This document shows, piece by piece, positions 33,701 to 45,839 of a stretch of 64,000 nt of DNA (position 1 is its first letter; the number at the start of each line of letters is the position of its first letter). This stretch comes from Tetracladium setigerum (taxonomy: Eukaryota > Ascomycota > Leotiomycetes > Helotiales). The notes below the pieces were generated by a model, which saw nothing but the letters and a program-made list of their open reading frames with translations, searched no databases and had not been told where the DNA came from. The position numbers and the translations under genes were made by a program. The stretch lies in the NCBI GenBank assembly GCA_031472005.1, contig PZJY01000001.1, positions 3,224,001-3,288,000 of the forward strand, in the 5' to 3' direction.

Positions 33701-36466
33701 GGTGGTGGTGACCACCCGCTGCCATGGGGCAAGAATGATATCAAAATACAGTCAGTGGTCGTCGTCTTGTCGATTAGTAGACTTCTCCGCTCCGGATGTT
33801 AAGGAACTACAATGCAACCTGCTGGAGGGGAGTTTGATGTATGTCGTGGAACTGTGGGTAATCAGCCGATGCGCCGGCCTGTGTTTTTGAATTCTGAATC
33901 AGATCTTTTAGACTTTCATTTTACGAGCACTCCTTGTCTCCTTGTACAGAGTATCTAGGTACTCCGTATGTCTGTCAGCTTCAACCACTTGCTTTGGGAT
34001 GAGAACTTCGGATAGGATAGGGGTTGCTTTCTTTCATCTTGTCTTAGATACGCTTTGACTACTACCACTGCACAACTTAATCCCAAGCATTTTGCGATCT
34101 CGTCACAATGCGTGAACGTACCTAGTGGAGGAGGTTCTTGTCAAATATAGACTAGCGGCTAGGAGTTTAGCATTGGGTTTCGGTGCCGTTTCTGCAGGCG
34201 CTTCGGATGCTCATCCAGATGAGGATTTCATTCCCTGGCCTCGTTCGACGACGATGGTTCACCCCTGCTGGAAGAATACTACTTTACTTCATACCTTGTA
34301 ATGAACAACAATAAATTTACTCCGGGACTTTCCCCAGCAAAAACGAGCAGAAACAGTCAACTGCTGCACCTACACTATTTCAACTTGCCCTGCCTCGCTG
34401 AACCAGCCGCCCTTTCTCCTCCCCTCTCACTTTTGACCTTATTTTTGGCATTTACCCGAATCCGGTGGGGCCATCTCGCTGTTTCACCATCTGCCCTCGC
34501 CGCTGACTTGCTGCTTTTCCCTGCTACCCCATGCTTGAGAAAGCTTATGTACATCGGATTTAGAGGCATCACGGTAGGGAGTAGCGTGGCGAGTCCGCCA
34601 TTCCGTTCAGACGTTTAACGTTGATTTGGACTATTGATAGATAATGGCCTGGGCACTATTGGAGATCCCCAGCAACACATGAACTCTGCCCACATTGTTG
34701 TGCCCGGATGTCGTTGCAGACTACTGCTGTCGTTGGACATTGTTCTCACATTGTTGGGATACTACATACAGTACCTAGTGAGATGGCACATGATCGGCAT
34801 CCAGGATCTCAGGAAAGGATGGTTTGGTTGATAGGCCGAAGCGATGTGGTCCCCGTGCATGTGGCCGGCGCGCTTTCAGACCGTCTTGGTGATTGAAATG
34901 AGCATTACATACTGCATCGTCCAAGAGTGTAATTAGACACGCGCTACTATATATATATATATGTATACATATCGCACTACCTTTTCTCCTAGAGGGAAAA
35001 CAAGACTGCAAGTGTCTCGTTCTGGCTCATTTCTGTAACATGTTTTGCCAGTACCTAGGATTTAGTGTGCTGTAGTGTACCTGCAGCAGAAGGCCTCGAA
35101 ATCTAAAGACCTGCAGATGGCCTTGCCGCGGCTACTTGCTTTAGACTGATGCATCCCGATAACTCCAGTGCGGCAACTACAGTGCCTAGGAACCCATCAG
35201 AATGGGGGCGGACTGCTGTCAACGGGACCGCTACTGCGGAGAACATGGCAGATGTTGATGGGATGGTGATGCTTTCACTGTATGTACAGTACAGTACATT
35301 GTGACGATAGGCCATGAGAAGATTGCAAACCAACAAGTATTGTATAATGAAGGTCAAGAGATTGATTTGGCTGGATATGCCGTATCCCCACGCAAAGGGT
35401 AAGAAGAAGTTCGAAACTTATATATTCAAATGACAAAGGAAATGATTCCGAGGGTAGTATTGACACTTCTGGCTACTTTATAATTACAGTCCCTGCCTAG
35501 ACCTGCTGGGTAGACAGACAGACTTTGCTTTGTTGTCAATAATGAGATGCGCTAGCAAGCGATGAGATGATTGTTTGATTTGCACAAAGAAAGTAAGACA
35601 GCAACACAACACAAACAAAGCCTATGAGAAGAAGTTTATCGTAACCCGAGTCCGTGGTAGTTAGTGCAGTCCCACGATATCATATTTCTCTGGCTTCCAA
35701 GCAGATAGAGGCAGATCGCCAATACTTTTGGCGCCAATTGGGCTTTTTGGGATCCAGCAATCACCGACCGACCTTGGAGTCTCTCGGAAAACCTCGTGGA
35801 AGCACTTTCTCTTAACCTGCAATGCCATCACACACACGCACGCACAACAAACGCAACCCCCGTGAATAATAAAAGGAAAACTCTCCTCTCATACCACGCC
35901 CCGTCACCACACATTCCCACCCTGCCGGCATCCTCCCTTCCTTGGTGGCTGACGTGAGGGATCAGGTCCAGAATCCAGAGTACGTTTTCTCCTTCAGAGA
36001 AGCTCCTTTGCTCGTTTTCTGCCACCACAACGGAGTAAACAACACACCCACCACCCCCCTACACCTTTTATCCACTTCTACATCCCTCCAGATTAATAAC
36101 CATTCCCACACATCCAACCAGGCCAGGTTCCCTATCACACGCCTCTTTTCCTACCAATCGAGCACCTTGTCCCTTGGTGCTGTTCTCCTCCCAAAGTGAG
36201 CAGTCCCACTCGCATGCAGTGTTCGCGTCGGTCGAGATCCTTCGTCTCGTCGTTCTTCACCACTCATACTCGTACGGAACGTGCGACAACACTCAGGGTG
36301 AACTACGCATTTTCGAAACCTCCCAACCCAGTGTCGCTCTTCCAAACGCCACAGGCCCTGTCGCTGCCCACTCTAGTGACTGGCGAGCCTCGTTCCTCGA
36401 CTTGTGTCCAATTGGCGCATACCTGCGATTCGGTAAACTTGCGGTCCCATCAATAATCTGAGGGTC
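30702..36466. other. 5.8-kb stretch without a recognised gene
   Basis: Only short, composition-driven frames occur on either strand, and I could not join any into a protein. It holds several simple repeats (32251-32270 ATCCC; 32325-32346 GATC/GCTC; 32691-32716 GTAG) and repeated short motifs of the GTACAGTAC and CTAGGTACTCCGTA type (for example 33950-33970, 34767, 35280-35300). TA repeats occur at 34950-34964. It could hold a long 5' leader of the bem3-like gene or non-coding transcripts; nothing here proves either. Confidence 0.55.
32691..32716. repeat. (GTAG)n microsatellite
   Basis: Six and a half uninterrupted GTAG units, seen directly, in non-coding sequence. Confidence 0.95.
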
Positions 36467-39400
36467 ATGTCGCATCATCTCTCGCAACAGATCGATGAAC
36501 CCTCAGACACACAATTCCAGTTCTTCCCTCAGGACAGCCCCACAGCAGGCCGCAAGCAAAGCAGTTCCTCTGCAAACAACTCATCACCGGTTCCTTCAGA
36601 CACCGGGAAGAGGTAGGCATCTTCTGTGCTGACCTCAAATATACATTTCCTGTCTTCCATTACTTACACGCCCTGTCAGATCGCAGCGAAGCCAGCGAAA
36701 GGCCGCTCCTAGCCCTCTCCAAACGAGCACGACTCTCGCATCACCCTTGAGTAGCGCTACTCCCACAAGAACGACGTTTGGGAGAGCTGGCGTGGGCTAT
36801 ACATCTCCCACGGTTGGGACCATATTCCAAGATATACCCTACGAGCAACCGCGTTCACCCAAAGAGCGTCTGGACGACCTTCTTGCCTCCGAAAGGAGTT
36901 TTTACAGGTCCAAGGAATCATCGATAGACTCTGTTGCGGAGAGCGAGTCACCTCCAAGGTAGTTGGTTATTCATTCATCCACGTCCACTGAATCCTATAC
37001 TCATTTCAATAGCATCAAATCTAGCCGCCCGTCCAGCGATACGAATGCTACGACACGAAGCGTCTCCGACCCTCTTTTAAATTCCAAACCTTCTGCGGGC
37101 TCTTCCACCACCACTTCACGACCACAGATGGCATCTGCGGCACCCCATCGAGCGGAAATGGCAAGGGGCCCTCCTCGAACATCCTCGATCGACTCAGCGA
37201 TCTCCTCTATTTCTGGCAGCACACGCTCACAGAAGTCCTCGCAAGATACGCAAGCTCCCCCGGATATTGCCAATTTGATACAGGCTGCTGGCTCGCCAGA
37301 AGCAGTGATACAATACCTGCTGAAAGAGAAATCTACTCAAGCAGCACAAAATGCCCAATTATGGCGTTTGGTGGATAAGCAAAGGGCGATGATTCTGGGC
37401 TTGAATAAAGATCTCGAACGAGCACTCAAAGACAAGGACCGGTACCGAAAGAAGCTAAAGGAAAATCTGGCCCAAATCTCGAATCCTTCGCCTGTTGAGT
37501 CCATTGTAGGGGTGGAATCGGATACAGCATCAACCTCTTCGGATCACAAGACAATAGAAGCACCGAAATCAAGCAGGATAGAGAAAATAGTATCTGCGGG
37601 ACTGAAGGAACCTGAACAGCAACAGCCAGATTCGCCAATCGATGTTGCTCTGGCTCCATATCCTATTACACCTCCAGGGAATGCTGTGCAGACTCCGTCC
37701 CTCAATAATATGATTGCTGCAGAGCATACGATGCCATCTCCAACCCAACACGCCTTCCAGAACTACAATCCGGATGCACTGACAGGCTTTGCGGCTGGAA
37801 AGGAGCAGAGAAAGGCTAATGAAGTTGCTCGAGAGATGCCTTACAATGCCTCCGTTCCGCCCTCCAGGGGCCTACCATCCGATCCTCCCAGACATCCACC
37901 ACCAAACATTCCGCCGCCAAAGGCACCGATGTCAAGTCAAACACCCTCATTGACAGTCATTGGTCCTTCTCCTAATCCAGATGATGGACTGCGTGCATTT
38001 CCTACTCCTCCCCGAAAAGCCCCACCAAAACCTCTCAATCTAGGCAAGACAGTTGATGCAAGTTCTCACCTCCGTCAAGCCTCTGGTGCTGGTGATGAAT
38101 CTGATTCTGACTACGATGATATCCTTGAGGTTGACGAGATTCCTACCTTTGTAGACCGGGGCAGACGAAAGACAAGGGAGGAAGACGATAGACAACGAGA
38201 AATGGCAGCTATGAGAGAGGCCGAAGCACGAAGTTTGTCAAAGAAAAAGTCGGCATCAAAATCGAAGTCAACCACCCCTCGAGAGGCAACTTTCACATTT
38301 CCTACAGAACCAATGCCAACAAGTCCAAGAACAAAACCAATATCTCCTCCAGATTTGCATCTAAGACAACAATTTGCTTCGGCAGATTCTGGCTCTCTTG
38401 CCGGAGTTCTCAGTGGGGCGGTACGACAGACTGTGGTATCCCCTCCATTGATGAGCCCTGGTCTCCCTCTCAGTCCAAGGCCAATTGATCGGCCATTATA
38501 TTCCCCTATGCCCCGAGGCATGGCTCTCCAGTCTTCAATGGGTTCTCCACCCATGTCTCCCCGTGGTATGGCTGCATTCCCAGGTGCTATGCCATTGTCA
38601 CCAAGAGCGCCTCGACAAGCAATCCCTTTGCCACCAAATACGCCCATGTCGATTGTTTCCCCAGGACTAACAAGAGGGGAACCTCCAAATCTCGTATCTC
38701 CAAAACCACTCACTTTGTCAAAGAAAGCGGGGGAGAGTAATAGTCTCAGTCCTAACGATCCGACTTTAGCAAACCAGCAAACTTCCACTGACAAGAATTT
38801 GATTTATCGTGGTCTTGTCACGGATGAGTACCCTGATCTGCTGCTCCCTCCGAATGCACTTCCGTCAATTGAGGTGCGAGTTGCTTCTTCTCGACTTCGA
38901 CCATCTCGAGCTAGTATTATGTTCCCAAAGAATGTGGAAGAGGATCCCGTTTTCACACTTGCTATATTTGCCCGTTCAGATGGAAGAGAGCTATGGAGAG
39001 TGGAGAAGGATTCCGCTTCATTGACAGCTCTCGATCAGATCCTCAAGCAATCATCGTTGTTCACAGCCAGAACTCCTGACAAGGCACTTTTTAGTGGTCA
39101 TGCACCTGCGAAAGTGGATGCAAGACGAGCTGTGTTGGACAAATATCTGAGTGAGATAATGGATACCCAGATGGATACTGCTTCTGCACTTGACATTTGC
39201 AAGTATCTTTCCACCAACACCATGGCATCACACGCGGATGAGATGACATCGAATGGCGATTCTCCCGGTCTTGGTGAAAACCCTCTAAAAACTGGGCCAG
39301 GCGGTCGTCCTTTGAAGAACGGGTACCTGACCAAGCGAGGAAAGAATTTTGGCGGTTGGAAGGCTCGATTCTTTGTTCTGGATGGACCCATCTTCAAATA

Positions 39401-41179
39401 CTACGAATCTCCCGGTGGCCCACACCTCGGTGCCATTAAACTCCAAAGTGCCCAAATTGGAAAGCAACAGCAGCAGGCTGACAATCACTCGCCATCACGC
39501 GGCGATGACGATCCTGACAATCAATACCGCCATGCTTTCTTAATCTTGGAGCCAAAGCGAAAGGATTCGTCAAGCCTGGTCCGACATGTGTTGTGCGCAG
39601 AAAGTGACAAAGAACGGGATCAGTGGGTTACAGCGCTTCTGCAATATGTGGATTACAAGGATGATGAGGATGACGATCAGCCAGCAGAACCCAAACATGA
39701 GCATACTCGCAACGTGTCAGGGGTTCCAATCATGGCAACGGTACAAAGAAGAAGACGTATGCAGGCCAGCAGCGAAGTCAGACCCTACCAGAGTTAAGTG
39801 AAGACGGTTTACGTGGTATCAGTTACGAGAATACGAAACCTGGCAGTACGCCTCAGGTAGCTCGTTCGAAGCCATCTCAGACACCTTCACCTCCAACACA
39901 TGGTCATGAGAGAGACCCATTGGCTTCAATCCCACACTCTCAGCCCATGAAGAATATTTCAGCGCCAAAGAATGCTCAGGTGATCCAAGACTCTGGTGCC
40001 TGGGGGACAAAGCATAATTTGCTCCTACCAGACGACAAGACTAAACAGAAGAAGCGAAGTTTCTTTGGCTTTGGATCTAAGCCTAGGGGTACTAACGAGG
40101 TGCCTGAAAATGGAGTGAGTGAATCGACCTCGAACCTGATGCAAATGGCGTATGAACAGCATGGACCAATTCGGCCCACATTTGGAGCATCTCTGTCAGA
40201 AGCTGTGAGGTACAATCATCCTGCAGATGTTAACGTCGAGCTACCTGCTGTCATGTATCGATGCATTGAGTATCTTGATGCAAAGAACGCCGCAATGGAG
40301 GAAGGAATTTTTAGATTGAGCGGCTCGAATGTTGTCATCAAACAGCTTCGGGAACGATTCAATACCGAGGGTGATGTCAATCTAGTTACGGATGATCAGT
40401 ATTACGACATTCACGCTGTTGCATCCCTCTTGAAGCTTTACCTCAGAGAGCTCCCTAGCACCATTCTTACCCGAGAGCTTCATCTAGAGTTCCTCGCGGT
40501 CACGGAACTGCATGAGGTGGGCGACAAAGTTCGTGCTCTAAATGGTCTGGTCCACCGATTGCCACGTGTAAATAACACGCTTCTTCGATACTTGTCTGGA
40601 TTCTTGATCAACATCGTCAATCATTCTGACACAAACAAGATGACTGTCAGAAACGTTGGCATTGTGTTTTCGCCCACGTTGAACATTCCTGCTCCTGTGT
40701 TCGCCCTGTTCCTCCAGCAATACGATGGTATTTTTGGACAAGAACCCGAAAACCATGGCACTGTGGAGGTTACAGTAACGGCGCCGCCCCTCACCCCAGA
40801 GGACATTCGTTCACCTCGCCGACAAAAGTTCCAGCAAGACTTGCCCACACCATCTTTCAATCAGCAGTCATTCCAGGATTCTCGTCAGGCTCCTCCGTCC
40901 TTCCCAATGTCACAACGGGCTGCATATGATACTGGTTTCACGCCACTGAATCAATCATATGAGAATCAGCATTCTGTCCCAACCATGGCTGGCCCGGAGT
41001 ACGGCCGACCCACACAAACGCTTGCTGGGCCATCATATGAACAATTTGGCGGTTCGTTGCAACAACAGCCTACGTCCAAGAGCAAACGAAGGGAGAGCAA
41101 CATGTTTGGAATGGGGATGGGTTTGGGTCCACGGAAACAAGCTAGTAACAACAGGCTTAATGACGCTCGTAGGTTCTAA
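36467..41179 (+). CDS. bem3: Bem3-type RhoGAP with PX and PH domains (one apparent 1-nt deletion)
   Basis: Exons 36467-36612, 36680-36958 and 37013-41179. The sum is one base short of a multiple of three, and about 1530 aa with it restored. The Ser/Pro-rich N-terminus contains a coiled-coil-like stretch (AQNAQLWRLVDKQRAMILGL). Then come a PX domain (~735-860, RGLVTDEYP...), a PH domain (~905-1010, LKNGYLTKRGKNFGGWKARF) and a RhoGAP domain (~1195-1390) with the arginine finger in GIFRLSGS and NKMTVRNVGIVFSPTL. The C-terminus is Gln/Pro-rich. Bem3 stimulates GTP hydrolysis by Cdc42 at polarised growth sites and binds phosphoinositides through PX and PH. The frame breaks in the A-run near 39745, between PH and RhoGAP; one extra A gives continuous protein. 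Confidence 0.93.
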
Positions 41180-42345
41180 TTTCTCTATGATGATAGTACG
41201 GTACTAACAGGACCAGACCTCGTAAATGAAGAGACCTTCTTCGACTAAACATCAAAGATAGCATTGGATTTTCCACAAGCTTCTTATCCCAAATACACCG
41301 CCAAATGAGACTTGGCTTTGGACTGGTGCCAAAGCCGACTTTACGATAATCACGATCATTCAACTACGAAGACGATCGAATGTAATACATAATGATACAC
41401 CTATTTTCTTGCATCATGTAGATTAAACGACTTGCATACCTGCGATGCGGCATTACCGCCTTCTTTTTGTGCACATACTTCAGCGGCGTAGAAGTTGGGG
41501 AAGGAGGAGGGATGGATGGATAGGTATGAAGGAATGGTGATGAGGAGGGGCGGTGGAACAATATACCCATGTGGTGCCTTTTTCTAGAAACCTTTTTTTT
41601 TGTTATGGTTGAAAGTCCGTTGTTGATGTCATACATTGATTCTTGAGCGCGTTGTGCGCCATTTGATGGAAAGGGCGTTTCGGGAGTTAGAATTTGTTGC
41701 CTGGTTCTTGATATGTTGCGAATTGCTAAGCGGGATTTTCAACGGGGTGAAGGGTGAAGGATGGTGCTCATATATCACATACCTAGCCTGAGACTGATGA
41801 GAGAGAAAATGAAGAAATGCATACGACTTCCATGTTGTTTGTGATGTAAATAATGAGGATTAATATGGTATTTGTTGAAGTGTGAAAGCAAGTCTTTAGT
41901 GATTGAGTGCCCTGAGTTGATCCTTCTCGCCAAGCTGCGACTCCCCAACCCCTCGGATTAACGAAGTCAAACCATTGGGCACCTCCCTCCAGCTGCGCTG
42001 CACAGCTTACTCGCATCGCGCATCGCATACAAGAAAGGCGGACCTCGACCTCCTCTCCTCCCTCAATCACATCGACCGCTGGGATTTGGATGCGAAGCTG
42101 AACTTCCAACTTCAACTTGCAGGAGTCAGTTACCTACTTACTTTACTCTTTCGAAGTCAGTCGGGAATTCAGCTCAGCGCATTCCGACGACAATTCTCAA
42201 TCGGAAAAGCTCCAAGCTTACGACTACTCTACCAATAGCAAAGCGATCGCAATCCCGCAACTCAATTCAACTACCTGCCTTCTCCGACTCTGTCCTTCCT
42301 TTCTTTCACACAACAATCAATCAACTAACTTAACCAGCAGCCACA
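41180..42345. other. Intergenic, no gene recognised
   Basis: 3' flank of the bem3-like gene and promoter/5' leader of the small membrane protein gene. Frames at 41364-41636 and 41783-42115 (minus) have no protein character. Confidence 0.6.
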
Positions 42346-43069
42346 ATGGGTTGGTTCGACGGCGTCTCAGAGGTAGGGTCCTCCTCCTCGCACAAACACC
42401 ACAAGAGTAGCAGCGGCCATAAATCTAAGAAGCACCACTCTTCATCCCACTCCATCTTCGGCTTCGACAACGCCTCGAGGGGTTCCATCTTTGGTGGTGG
42501 TGATAATCATGGAAAGCATAACAGTTCGAGGGCTTCATTCTTCGGTCAGTTTTTTCTTCTCTCCTCTTCCGTTTCGTCTTTCTAGTCACTGTCTGTACCT
42601 TCCCAACAAGCAAGCACCTGAGAAGACCGACTAAAGTCACTCTTCCCATCAACTGTGTAAACCATTTTTCGCAGCCTCTATAAATTCAATTCAATGAATA
42701 CCAAAGCACCTTTGCTAATATAATCTATGTAAATATACAGGCTTCAACAACTCCCCCCGCTCCTCCTCATCAAGCCACTACAAACGCTCCCCACGCTCAG
42801 GCTACATGACACGCATCTACCACAAACTCCGCCGCCTCTTCCGCGATCTCAAACACTACATGAAGAAGAATCCCATGAAGGTGTTCATGCTCGTCATCAT
42901 GCCTCTCATCACCGGCGGCGCGCTGACGACATTATTGGCGAAATTTGGAATCAGATTGCCCCGGAGCGTCGAGAAGTTGTTTTATGCTGCTGGGGGTGCG
43001 AATGCTGCCAGTGGGCATAATGGGGGCTTTGGGGAATGTCGGGTGGGTATGGTGTGGGAAGGGGAGTGA
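42346..43069 (+). CDS. Small conserved fungal membrane protein, C-terminus uncertain
   Basis: Two exons, 42346-42544 and 42741-43069; the 196-nt intron has a GTCAGT donor and a ATACAG acceptor. The protein begins MGWFDG, then a His/Ser/Lys-rich region (HKHHKSSSGHKSKKHHSSS), ASFFGFNNSPRSSS, and a basic helix. It ends with one transmembrane helix, VFMLVIMPLITGGALTTLLA. It resembles a small Pezizomycotina-specific family without known function. The frame stops at 43067, but G-rich DNA beyond it still reads protein-like in successive frames: RTRGEGSFDMNGLG, then IGAGLLGSLGGVGGLL, then SLAKMFM and a stop at 43200-43202. So the true C-terminus is probably Gly-rich and the sequence has lost bases in G-runs (inference). 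Confidence 0.8.
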
Positions 43070-44461
43070 TGGGGATTTCAGTATGAGAGGACGAGGGGTG
43101 AGGGGAGTTTCGATATGAATGGGTTGGGGGTATAGGGGCGGGGTTGTTGGGGAGTCTGGGGGGAGTTGGGGGGCTGTTAGTTTGGCTAAGATGTTTATGT
43201 GAGGGGATTAGGGGAGTTTTTATGGGTGAGTGGGAAAGGAAGGGAAGGGAAGGAAAGGAAGAGAAGTGAAGAATGGCGATCTTAAGGGAGGATGCGAAGA
43301 CATCAATGGAGGGAATTGAATGGGTGGGGGCTGACGATGAACGAAAAAGATGATTTTGATAGAAGGCGTTTAGGTGTTTAGGATACCAGGAATTACATTT
43401 CACATTAACTTATTCTTTTCTTTGGGGACTACTACTTTCTTATTCTTCATCGCTCACTACCTACCTAGATACGAAGTCAGATAGAAGAGCCACCTACAGT
43501 ACCCAAGTATCTCATGGGAAGGTCTTAAACAGAGAGGCACTTTTAAGCACTCTCACAGCCTCAATACATTTCCGGGCACCTAATTTTTCCATTTTAAAAC
43601 TGCCATTCAAGATCCAATGCAGCTGCAGTAAAACAGGAAATCGCCACACCCGCCCTTAGAGTATGACTGATTCTTCAAAGAATCTCATCAACAATGCCAA
43701 CCCACACTCCCATCATACTTAGATACACACATCAATACCTCCTGCCCAAGCATCTTCAAATTCTTTTCGTCTCTCTCTTAAGAAATCACTTAATTCTTGA
43801 CGTTGTCTTCTAAGAGATTTCTTTTTCTTTTTTTTTCTGAATAAAACAATGTCTCAGGCTCTCAGTCTAATGAAGTCATAAAATGCAAAAGCCAGCTTCT
43901 CTCGCATTCTTCTTTCCCCTTTTTGTTTTGATATATTCTCTTCTTTCTTTTTCTGTCGTCTTACTTCTGTTACAAACTCTATTTAATTTTTTTGGGCGTT
44001 TACACTTGTCCTGTCTTGCCTCTTTTTTGTCTTACAAAAATATCTATCATATTTTTCATCGTCAGAGTGTTTCAAACTGTCTTTCTGCCCATTGCAGTTT
44101 CTAATTTCACAAAGGGCGCGCGAAGAAAAAGGTTTTCAATGAAAAATGAGGTGAGCAAAGAGACAAGGGAGATGGATGTAAAATAGAGAGAGAGAGAGCT
44201 GGCCGCGTATGTGTGTTTGTCTATTGGTTGATAAATGAAAGTACCGATACTGTGGTACTGAGGTCTATTGATGCACAATAAATTCAGACCCGACTGTCCC
44301 CGCAAATGTGATATGGAAGTTGTAGCCGTGAGACAAAAGTATGTACAGTACAGCGACTTGCATAACATTATCAAAAAATTGTAAAATCCTTGAAGCATGA
44401 GAAGTAACAATTGAATTAAAGCAGATAAGTCTATGGGCAAGGGTAGAGAAGAAAACTTGGA
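43070..44461. other. Intergenic (start possibly coding), no separate gene recognised
   Basis: The first ~130 bp may be the true C-terminus of the preceding gene. The rest is GGAAG- and T-rich low-complexity DNA, including a pyrimidine-rich block at 43760-44030, with no supported frame. Confidence 0.55.
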
Positions 44462-45813
44462 TTACGATCGTTTTCCTCGTCGCTGTCTATTGCTACCACC
44501 GGATACGGGTTTCCTAGAGATAGCAGGTCGTTCCCTCTCCCTCTCCCTCTCGGGAGTAGGCGCGGGCACAGGCTCGGGCTCAGGCTCCTCCTCCACAAAA
44601 ACATGCACTCCATTTCCCAAATCATCACTATGGTCCTCGTCTTCCTCCTCGCTACTACTTTCCGCACTGGCTTCTTCCCTGCGTCTCGAACTCTGTCGTC
44701 TGCGGCTTGGGGAACTGGTTTGTGAAGCAAAAGTAGACGTGGAGAGGGGAGTTCGACGAATGTTGGAGTAGCTGACTTCTGACGGCGGCCCAGAAAAGTA
44801 GCGGCGTCCAGGCTGCGATTGGAGGTATGGTGCTTGCGGGTTTGGGGATGGTGCTTCAGAGGGGACTTGGTAGTCAAAGGGGTCAATTCCGTGGGACTGG
44901 GAGGAGACTGAACTTCGGCGGGAGTGGGCTGGGATCCAACTTGCTTCGTCGGGGAGGGACGACGTGACGAAGAGCGATTGCTGGCTGAAGAAGCAGGGCG
45001 GTTGTTGTCGAAGTTGCGTGGGTTACCAGGTGCTGGGTATGGAAAGTAAGGAGGCGGCGTACCACGTAGTTGTGCAGAGGTCGCTGAACGAGGTCGAGTA
45101 TCCCCTCGTTTTGGGGTGACTTGTGGTGGATAGTAGCTCATGGGAGCATATGTCATGGCACCATCAGGACCGGGTACTAAGAATCCAGGTGGATTGACAC
45201 CTGGAGGTAGCTGATCTGATGACTCTGCTCTCCTGGATCTACCTTTCTTCCGAGTTGGCTCCTCGATAGCAGCAAGAGGGATGCTCATCCGAACCGACTC
45301 CGGCCTTCTCCTTTCACTTCCACTTCCTCGATCCGAGCCACTTTCTTTCCGTGCTTTGGCAGCAGCAGCAGCCATTCGCTGCCGTCGTTTCTCCAATGCA
45401 TCGAGTTCTTCCTGATTAAGTTTCACCTCGGTTTTTCCCTTTTCCTGTGCCCGCCGAATTCGAGCCAGTGCAGACTGTACCAATGCCTCCTCTTTGTCTC
45501 TCAATTCTAGTTGCGTTGCGCTCGTCTCCTCTGCCTCGGAATCCTCCGAATCCTCGGAAGAGTCCCCTGTATCATAATTATACCCCCTCCTTGCTCTATT
45601 TTCAGCCGCTAAATCAATGCCAGTGAACTGTAGAGGATCACTGACAAATCGCTTTTTTCCATGAATCAAACCAACGCCTTGTGTATCCGTATCATCGCTA
45701 TCAATCTCCTCCACGCGAGCCTGCTGCTCCCACATGGCTTGCTCCTGCTCCTGCTCCCAACGCCTCTGTCTCATGCTCCCCTTCGCCCCGGATGGTCTTC
45801 CCCATTGGGGCAT
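44462..45813 (-). CDS. Uncharacterised Ser/Arg/Pro-rich protein (~450 aa, one apparent 1-nt deletion)
   Basis: Single exon on the minus strand, total length one base short of a multiple of three. The N-terminal part is Gln/Glu/Arg-rich (QRRWEQEQEQAMWEQQ), then acidic (EEIDSDDTDTQG; SSEDSEDSEAEE). A helical segment (ELRDKEEALVQSALARIRRA) follows, then a Pro/Tyr-rich part. At the C-run complementary to 44951-44957 the frame must shift; beyond it the other frame reads DEASWIPAHSRRSSVSS, GIDPFDYQVPSEAPSP and an acidic-to-basic tail ending RRGKRS. The unshifted frame beyond this point loses all such character. I do not recognise a function. It starts 26 bp after the stop codon of the PRA1 gene on the same strand. 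Confidence 0.78.
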
Positions 45814-45839
45814 ATATTTGGGAGATCGCAGCCGACCAC

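Noticed and set aside
38111..38794. 227-codon frame antisense to the bem3-like gene
   Set aside because: Gly/Arg/Leu composition is what the Pro/Ser-rich sense strand produces in reverse; no domain.
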